Source: Glycine soja (lineage: Eukaryota; Streptophyta; Magnoliopsida; Fabales; Fabaceae). From it: a stretch of 64,000 bases of DNA. A program made the position numbers and the translations under genes. The stretch's first letter is position 1; each line of letters begins with the position of its first letter. The stretch spans positions 25,094,676 through 25,158,675 of the forward strand of contig NC_041007.1 in the NCBI RefSeq assembly GCF_004193775.1, written 5' to 3'. The notes beneath the pieces are model-generated. The model did not search any database and was not told the origin of the DNA. It was given only the letters and a program-made list of their open reading frames with translations. Positions 57,868 through 64,000 of the stretch are shown piece after piece.

Positions 57868-58113
57868 TGTTGAGGAGCTTTAGTTTTGGTGGTTTTCAAG
57901 ATACTAGCTCAACTTTGTTTGTAAAGGTCAGAGCAAATGGGTCATGGACTTCAGAAGGACAAGCAGGAGGGTCTAATAGCTCCTCTGATGGAATGGGAAG
58001 TGCAATGGAGAAGCCTGTGATTATTCCTATTGTTCTCAGCATGGTAGTTCTCATTGTTTTGCTGAGTTTATTACTGTATTTGCAGTGTTCACAAAAAAAG
58101 AACTTTTAAAAGG
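57868..58113 (+). pseudogene. G-type lectin receptor kinase fragment, middle (TM region)
   Basis: In frame with the left half at 36,364, it reads VLRSFSFGGF, DTSSTLFVKVRANGSWTSEG, a Ser/Gly-rich linker and a transmembrane helix PVIIPIVLSMVVLIVLLSLL (about 58,015-58,085). A frame disruption near 58,080 (LLLYLQCSQKK where a YTV.RKR-like stop-transfer is expected) and a TAA at 58,108 end it. The kinase N-lobe is missing between here and the next fragment. Confidence 0.78.
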
Positions 58114-58273
58114 GAGATGGAAAGTTCTCATTGTTTTGCTGACTAGGAACTATCATTTAGTCATTAAGAAGGCTTGAATTTACTTTTAGCTCCCCATAAG
58201 ACTGTGTCAGGATTAATAAGACATACACAATTTTTAATGGTTTTAATTGGCTTTGACAAATATTATTTTGCAG

Positions 58274-58724
58274 GCTTCTCGTTTATGAATTCATGAAAAA
58301 TGGATACTTGGATAAAAGGATCTTCCCTTCATATCAAGGTCGAGATAGATTGTTAGATTGGACAACACGTTTAAATATAGCCATAACTACTGCACAAGGG
58401 ATTGCATACTTTCATGAGCATTGTAGGGATTGGATAATACATTGTGACATCAAACTGGAAAATATATTGGTAGACGAAAACTTTTGTCCCAAAGTATTTG
58501 ATTTTGGGCTGGCCAAATTGATGGGAAGGGAGCACTCTCAGGTGGTGACAATGGTCAGAGGCACTAGAGGTTATTTGGCACCAAAATGGGTTAGTAATCG
58601 CCCTATAACTATAAAAGATGACGTTTACAACTTTGGAATGCTTCTTTTAGAGATCATTGGTGGCAAGAGAAATCTTGACATGTCCTTTGGTGCTGAGGAC
58701 TTTTTCTATCCTGGTCACACTTGA
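58274..58724 (+). pseudogene. G-type lectin receptor kinase fragment, kinase C-lobe
   Basis: A TTTTGCAG acceptor at 58,266-58,273 opens the exon. It reads LLVYEFMKNGYLDKRIFPSY, WTTRLNIAITTAQGIAYFHE, WIIHCDIKLENILVDENFCP (HxD loop; Pro of KPEN changed to Leu), FDFGLAKLMG (DFG), GTRGYLAPKW (APE changed to APK) and DVYNFGMLLLEIIGG. A TGA at 58,722 cuts it at YPGHT, before the end of the kinase. With the left and middle parts it is one gene fragment split by element C. Confidence 0.82.
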
Positions 58725-59270
58725 AGTTTTCCTTGTACCAATTAATTTATCAGTAGTTGTATCCTATAATTGTAGCACAAAATAAGGCCAATATAAACGA
58801 AAAGTTTCAAGTTAGGTAAGTTGAAATGGGAACTGAACCTGGCCAATACATACACAACTATTTGCAACAGAAAGCCAAATTATAGGCAGCTAGCTAGTAC
58901 CCTAGTACCTCGCGGAGAAAGCTTTGAGCTTTGAGCACCCATGAGTGTTTCAACACCCTAGTACCTCGCGGAAAAGTGACTAACACCAACTGTTTAAGCA
59001 CCCTAAGTCATAATTATCCTTTGGTAAGCCAATTCTCGCAAGCTATGCATGATAATAACCTGTCCTTGGAATAAGCTCTGTAGCATAGGGACTAAGGTTT
59101 GGGAGCTCTAGACATCCGGTCCTATTGTTGTTGATGGAGGAGCTGGAGTGGATGATGAAAGGATGTCATCTGCTCAGGCCCTTTTTCTCGATGCCATCTG
59201 TAACTAAAAAGAACTCAAATTTCCTTAGACCAAATTTATTCATGTTTAAAAGCAGAAATAAAGGCTGAAA
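58725..59270. other. Non-coding interval
   Basis: No supported gene. A 17-base direct repeat CCCTAGTACCTCGCGGA occurs at 58,900-58,916 and 58,956-58,972, with TTTGAGC and GAGCACCC words between. It could mark the edge of the next repeat. Confidence 0.4.
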
Positions 59271-60720
59271 TTAACGATGGGCGCTTAGCGGGATACAACT
59301 CGCCCAGCGTGCCCTCAGAAATATAACACATCGGCTTACCGAAACAGCGTGCGCTTTAGCCTAATCAACGCCGCAAAAGATAAGTGCTAAGCTCATCATA
59401 GCGGCACTTAGCAGACCAATAGTTTTAAAAAATTCACCAAGTATGGGAGCTTAGCGAGCCAGGCTTGCTTAGCCTAGTGGTTGCCACAAAGAAATGAGCT
59501 TAGCCCAGATAGGCTTAGCTTAGCGTGCGGCGTTCAACAAAAAAATTTGACTAAGTTACCTAGGCTTAGCGAATCAGGCCCGCTTAGCCAGATGCAACTC
59601 ATCAGGGAGATGAATGTTCTTTTCCAAAGGATGAACTCGCTTAGTGCGGTAGGCCCGCTTAGCGAGTTCGTCTGAAAATGCATATATTAAATGAATTTTT
59701 GATGAACTCGCTTAGTGTAGCATGCTCGCTTAGCGAGTTCCTCGCGGTTTCCAGAAAAAACATAGAAAACGCAGTTCATTTTCTTCCATTTTTGAGCCTC
59801 TAAAAGACATATCAAACATGCAAACCAGTCAAAACTATCTACACAACACAAACATTCACAAAATCCTAATTTTTCACTATTCTAAAAACATTAAAACCCT
59901 AAAAATTAAAAGCTAAGTCCTATGGTTTTCTAACCTAAGGTTCAACAAAATAAAAGAGAAAGAAAAGGAATGAGGAACTTACTTGGATCTCTAATCACTT
60001 ACGATGGGTGAAGATGCATAAAGAAAGCAAGAATGCACGAAGTTGGGTGTGAGAGAGAATGCAAGCAATGTTCAGTAAATTTTAGGCAAATGTGAGTGTA
60101 ATTGATGTTACACTCACTTAAGCAATTTTCGACCCTCTCGCTTAGCGAACCGTAGCGCTAAGCGAGCCATAGAGATGTTTGGTTTCTCAAAGCGGTTTAC
60201 TTAATGGAACTGCATGCTTAGCCCAAGTTTGAAATTCAAAATCTGATTTTTTTTTTGAGCTGGGCTTAGCGCATAGAACGAGCGCTTAGCAAATTCTGCA
60301 AATCATAAAACCTGCAACTCTCGCTAAGCCTAGCTCTGGGTCAGCTTAGCTAAAATAATGCATCTTGAATACAGAGGGATAAGAACTTAGCGAATTACAG
60401 TCCGTTTAGCGCTTCTATGGCCGCAAGGAATTGTGCTTAGTTGGCATGAGTAACGCTTAGCTCAATGAACCCCAGTTCTGGCCGCAAGGAAATGAGCTTA
60501 GCGGTGACATGTCACACTTAGCCATTGAATACGATGTGCTTAGCAAGCAGGCCATCGCTTAGCCAAATTCAGAACAAATTGAAATGCGCTTAGCTTAGCC
60601 TTGGCTAGCTTAGCTGACCAAATCAGCCTGAGATGCAAGGGTTGAGCGCTAAGCGCTAGAGACTCTCCACTTAGTGCATTATAAAAGATGTGCTTAGCGA
60701 AAGGACTGTTTTTCAGAAAA
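59271..60720. repeat. Dispersed CTTAGC(G) word cluster
   Basis: The words GCTTAGCG, CGCTTAGC and their complements (GCTAAGCG) occur more than 30 times in about 1.4 kb at irregular spacing, often paired as CGCTTAGCGAG. Spacing is too irregular for a tandem array. It probably belongs to the 3' region or LTR of the Athila-like element to the right. A related CTTAAGCGAG cluster is at 20-120. Confidence 0.75.
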
Positions 60721-60875
60721 AAAAATTCTGAGTTATTTTTCAGTCCCTTCCTCAAGAAATTGAAACCCTTATATCATCATTCAAAAACAAGCTGATATAC
60801 CCCAATGTAATGATTATGAAGCAAGTTCCACGTTATACAACGCATAAAAGAAAAGAAAAGCAGAAATTGGAACTG

Positions 60876-60905
60876 GGTTGCCTCCTAGGAAGCGCTTCTT
60901 TAACG
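60876..60905 (-). other. GGAGGCAACC box of the Athila-like element
   Basis: The minus strand reads AAAGAAGCGCTTCCTAGGAG-GCAACCCAGTT, nearly the same as the box at 20,050-20,092 in element A. Confidence 0.55.
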
Positions 60906-60938
60906 TTATTACCTTGACACTTTTACCTCAATGGGTGA

Positions 60939-61673
60939 TCAAATTTTGGTTCTTACTTCCAGAACCTCCTTACCTACTTCCATTACCTGTAAGCAAACAT
61001 TTTGTTTTGGAGCAGGCTTGTCTTCAACAAATAAATCAAAATCATTTTTCTGATCTTCAAAGCCCAGCTCCAGCTTCTTTCTCCCCATATCAACTATGCA
61101 GCTCGCAGTTAACATGAATGGCCTTCCCAATATTACAGGAATTTCATTATCTTCACAAATATCCATTACCACAAAGTCTGCCAGGAAGATAAAATGTTTT
61201 ACTCTGAACAACACATCTTCAATTACTCCATATGATCTGGTAATGGAGCGGTTAGCAAGTTGTAAAGTCATCCTAGTGGGCATGATATCCAACTTTCCCA
61301 ACCTTCTGCACATGGAGAGTGGCATTAAGTTAATACTAGCTCCCAGATCAATAAGTGCCTTTGCCACAGTGACTTCTCCAATTGAACAAGGAATGGTTAC
61401 ACTCCCAGGGTCTTTATGCTTGGGTGGAAGAATCTTTTGAATCATAGCACTACAATTTCCTTCCACAACAATGTTTTCCTGGTGAATATACTTGTGTTTC
61501 CTTGTTAACATATCCTTTAAAAACTTGGAGTAGAGTGGCATTTGCTGTAAAGCTTCTCCAAAGGGCATGGTTATTTCCAGTTTCCTGAAAATATCTAAGA
61601 ATCTCGCCAAATGGCGGTCCTTCTCCTTCTTGGAAGGTACCACAGGATATGGTACTTCCGCACCTTCATTCAC
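60939..61673 (-). pseudogene. Athila-like Ty3/gypsy protease region
   Basis: 244 open codons read VPYPVVPSKKEKDRHLARFL, ITMPFGEALQQMPLYSKFLK, IPCSIGEVTVAKALIDLGAS (catalytic DLGAS box), INLMPLSMCRRLG and IPVILGRPFMLTASCIVDMG (flap-side ILGRP). This is the protease type of Athila-like gypsy elements (as in soybean Diaspora/Calypso types). It should lead to RT, but the frame ends (KI stop, 60,939) and the GGAGGCAACC box follows at once. The RT-integrase part is therefore missing and the element is gag-protease only. Confidence 0.75.
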
Positions 61674-61803
61674 AGCTTTTTCTCTTTTCTTCTCTCTAGC
61701 TTGTTCACTTCTACTTCTCTCTTCATTCTTATTTTTCTCATCTTTTTCATTTTTTTCATTTTCTTTTTCTTTTTCTTTTTCTACATCTTTTTCTTTTTCT
61801 CGG

Positions 61804-62139
61804 TCATTTATTTCTTTTTTTCTTGACCATTATTTGTTTTTCTTTTTCTTGATTTCTTTCACCTTTCACATCATCTTTCTTTTCACCAATACCTTTCTTT
61901 CCAACAGCTTTCTTCTTGGATACAACACTATCCTCATCCTCCGCCTCCACAAACCTCTTACTCCTTGTCATCACAACTTTGCATTCCTCCTTGGGATTCT
62001 TTTCTGTATTCGCCACAAAACTGTTGGATGACTTGTCAGCTATCTGCTTGGCCAGTTGTCCCACCTGGACCTCAAGGTTCTTCAGTGCTGACTCAGTGCT
62101 TTCATGATTTGACATTGTTATCTGCATAAACTGAGTCAA
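61804..62139 (-). pseudogene. Athila-like gag C-terminal fragment, copy 1
   Basis: 111 codons: MTQFMQITMSNHESTESALK, VQVGQLAKQIADKSSNSFVA, NTEKNPKEECKVVMTRSKRF, then an acidic/basic stretch ending KEKQIMVKKKRNK. This is the closest copy to the protease. The Lys/Glu-rich linker that follows was lost through a shift at about 61,804. Confidence 0.7.
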
Positions 62140-62173
62140 AGTCTCCTCCAGCTTAGTAGTCCTCTGAAAGATA

Positions 62174-62701
62174 TTAGGCCTTTGTTGAATTGGCCTGTTG
62201 GAAGGTCCACCCTAGTCCTTTTTGAATCATAGCACTACAATTTCCTTCCACTATAATGTTTTCCTGGTGAATGTACTTATGTTTCCTTGTTAACATATCC
62301 TTCAAGAATTTGGAGTAGAGTGGCATCTGCTGTAATTCTTCTCCGAAGGGCATGGTTATCTCCAGTTTCCTGAAAATATCTAAAAATCTCACCAAATGAT
62401 GGTCCTTCTTCTTCTTGGAAGGTACCACTGGATATGGTACTTCCGCAACTTCATTCACAGCTTTTTCACTTCTACTCTTCTTTTCATTCTCATTTTTTTC
62501 ATCTTTTTCAATTTTTTTATTTTCTTTTTCTTTTTCTACTTCTTTTTCTATTTCTTGGTCATTAAATTCTTTTTTCTTGACCATTATTTGTTTCTCTTTT
62601 TCGTGATTGCTTTCACCTTGCTCATCATTTTCCTTACCATCAGTACCTTTCTCTTCAAGAACTTTCTTCTTAAGTCCAACACTCTTCGTCATTCTCCACA
62701 A
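62174..62701 (-). pseudogene. Athila-like gag/protease-junction fragment, copy 2
   Basis: 175 codons: a Lys/Glu-rich linker (EKEKQIMVKKKEFNDQEIEK), VPYPVVPSKKKKDHHLVRFL, TMPFGEELQQMPLYSKFLKD, then MIQKGLGWTFQQANSTKA, which is the junction read in the wrong frame for gag. Confidence 0.7.
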
Positions 62702-62923
62702 ACCTTTTACTTCTTGTCATCACAGCTTTGCATTCCTCCTTGGGATTCTTCTCTGTATTTTTCCACAAAACTATTGGATGACTTGTCAGCTATCTGCTTG
62801 GCCAGTTGTCCCACCTGGACCTTAACATTCTTCAGTGCTGACTCAGTGCTTATATGATTTGACATTGTTATCTGCATAAACTGAGTCAAACTCTCCTCCG
62901 GCTCAGTAGTCCTCTGAAAGAAA

Positions 62924-63460
62924 TTAGGCCTTTGTTGAATTGGCCTGTTGGAAGGTCAACCCTAGTCCTTTATGAGTCATAGCGCTACAATTTCCTTCCA
63001 CTATAATGTTTTCCTGGTGAATGTACTTATGTTTCCTTGTTAACATATCCTTCAAGAATTTGGAGTAGAGTGGCATCTGCTGTAATTCTTCTCCGAAGAG
63101 CATGGTTATCTCCTTTTTGCTGAAAATATCTAAAAATCTCACCAAATGATGGTCCTTGTCCTTCTTGGAAGGTACCACTGGATATGGTACTTCTGCAACT
63201 TCATTCACAGCTTTTTCACTTCTACTCTTCTTTTCATTCTCATTTTTTTTCATTTTTTTCATCTTTTTCAATTTTTTATTTGCTTTTTCTTTTTCTACTT
63301 CTTTTTCTATTTCTTGGTCATTAAATTCTTTATTCTTGACCATTATTTGTTTCTCTTTTTCCTGATTGCTTTCAACTCGCTCATCAATTTCCTTGCCATC
63401 AGTACCTTTCTCTTCAACAACTTTCTTCTTAAGTCCAACACTCTTCCTCATTCTCCACAA
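62924..63460 (-). pseudogene. Athila-like gag/protease-junction fragment, copy 3
   Basis: 178 codons with the same layout as copy 2. It includes KKLKKMKKMKKNENEKKSRS in the linker, ITMLFGEELQQMPLYSKF, and the wrong-frame junction tail KGLGLTFQQANSTKA. Confidence 0.7.
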
Positions 63461-63682
63461 ACCTGTTACTTCTTGTCATCACAACTTTGCATTCCTCCTT
63501 GGGATTCTTCTCTGTATTTTTCCACAAAACTATTGGATGACTTGTCAGCTATCTACTTGGCCAGTTGTCCCACCTGGACCTAAAGGTTCTTCAGTGCTGA
63601 CTCAGTGCTTTTATGATTTGACATTGTTATCTGCATAAACTTAGTCAAAGTCTCCTCCAGCTTAGTAGTCCTCTGAAAGATA

Positions 63683-63967
63683 TTAGGCTTTTGTTGAATT
63701 GGCCTGTTGGAAGGTCCACCCTAGACCTTTTTGAATCGTAGCATTACAATTTCCTTCCACTATAATGTTTTCCTGGTGAATGTACTTATGTTTCCTTGTT
63801 AACATATCCTTCAAGAATTTGGTGTAGAATGGCATCTGTTGTAATTCTTCTCCGAAGAGCATGGTTATCTCCAGTTTCCCGAAAATATCTAAAAATCTAA
63901 CCAAATTATGGTCCTTGTCCTTCTTGGAAGGTACCACTGGATATGGTACTTCCGTAACTTCATTCAC
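63683..63967 (-). pseudogene. Athila-like gag/protease-junction fragment, copy 4 (partial)
   Basis: 94 codons visible: VTEVPYPVVPSKKDKDHNLV, RFLDIFGKLEITMLFGEELQ, QMPFYTKFLKDMLTRKHKYI and the GLGWTFQQANSTKA tail. The linker and gag part continue to the right of the window. Confidence 0.7.
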
Positions 63968-64000
63968 AGCTTTTTCACCTCAACTCTTCTTTTCATTCTC

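Larger units (their letters stand above)
61437..64000 (-). repeat. Tandem ~0.75-kb duplication of the gag/protease junction (at least four copies)
   Basis: Equivalent points TTTTGAATCATAGCxCTACAA lie near 61,436, 62,220, 62,965 and 63,730. Each copy reads, on the minus strand, PSNRPIQQRPNIFQRTTKLE-type gag, TQFMQITMSNHxSTESALKN, VQVGQLAKQIADKSSNSFV, a Lys/Glu-rich linker, VPYPVVPSKKDKDHHLVRFL and HKYIHQENIIVEGNCSAMIQ. It then jumps from MIQK back to the gag position. The protease active site is not included. The fourth copy runs off the window. Each junction shifts the frame. Confidence 0.85.

Noticed and set aside
61567..63638. Phe/Ser-rich plus-strand frames with many apparent membrane segments
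   Set aside because: Antisense to the Lys/Glu-rich gag linker of the Athila-like element; the hydrophobicity is an artefact of AAG/GAA codons read backwards.

Overview
This window is repeat-dense plant nuclear DNA, most likely from a legume and probably Glycine (soybean). The reasons are Ogre/Tat-type Ty3/gypsy retrotransposons, which are strongly amplified in legumes, LTR sequences I recognise as common in soybean, a CACTA transposase, and host gene fragments with plant-type introns. I see no intact host gene, rRNA, tRNA or CRISPR. Nothing here looks translatable at full length without lesions.

Underlying backbone (about 1-9.0 kb, 35.2-36.4 kb, 57.9-58.7 kb): a decayed copia fragment (0.6-1.2 kb), a CACTA/En-Spm transposase pseudogene (minus strand, 1.76-4.96 kb), a (TG)n/ATTAGGGTTT minisatellite (5.5-6.1 kb), and then pieces of three unrelated host genes, all on the plus strand. 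These are a pollen-receptor-kinase C-terminus (6.46-7.14 kb), xanthine dehydrogenase exons (35.3-36.1 kb) and a G-type lectin receptor kinase (36.1 kb, continuing at 57.9-58.7 kb). LINE remnants sit at 7.2-7.7 kb and 35.6-35.8 kb.

Three related Ogre-like elements dominate the rest. Element B (9,018-35,179, minus) has a 5-bp target duplication ACTAC. It has lost everything from its primer site to the first RNase H, and keeps only the second RNase H and integrase. Its 3' untranslated region is split by element A (about 10,988-28,964, minus), a gag-only non-autonomous relative carrying a 3.5-kb tandem array, a triplicated accessory-ORF segment and a nested solo LTR (22,335-23,372, TSD TCCTA). 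B also carries a partial LTR insertion at 31,834-32,917. Element C (36,365-57,862, plus, about 21.5 kb) is structurally almost complete: LTRs, tRNA-Arg-type primer site, ORF1, gag, protease with a G-patch-like tail, an in-frame 184-bp intron, RT, RNase H, a second RNase H, integrase, a 3' accessory ORF, a tandem array, polypurine tract, and TSD TTGGG. A solo LTR (42,307-43,976, TSD GCGCC) interrupts its gag. C landed inside a codon of the lectin-kinase exon, and the two halves can be read across the insertion.

The right end (58.7-64 kb) holds a region with more than 30 copies of a CTTAGC(G) word, then an Athila-like gag-protease remnant on the minus strand. Its gag/protease junction segment is repeated in tandem at least four times with a period of about 0.75 kb.

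Most premature stops can be explained as C-to-T (or G-to-A) changes at CAA, CAG, CGA or TGG codons, as expected for long-methylated heterochromatin.
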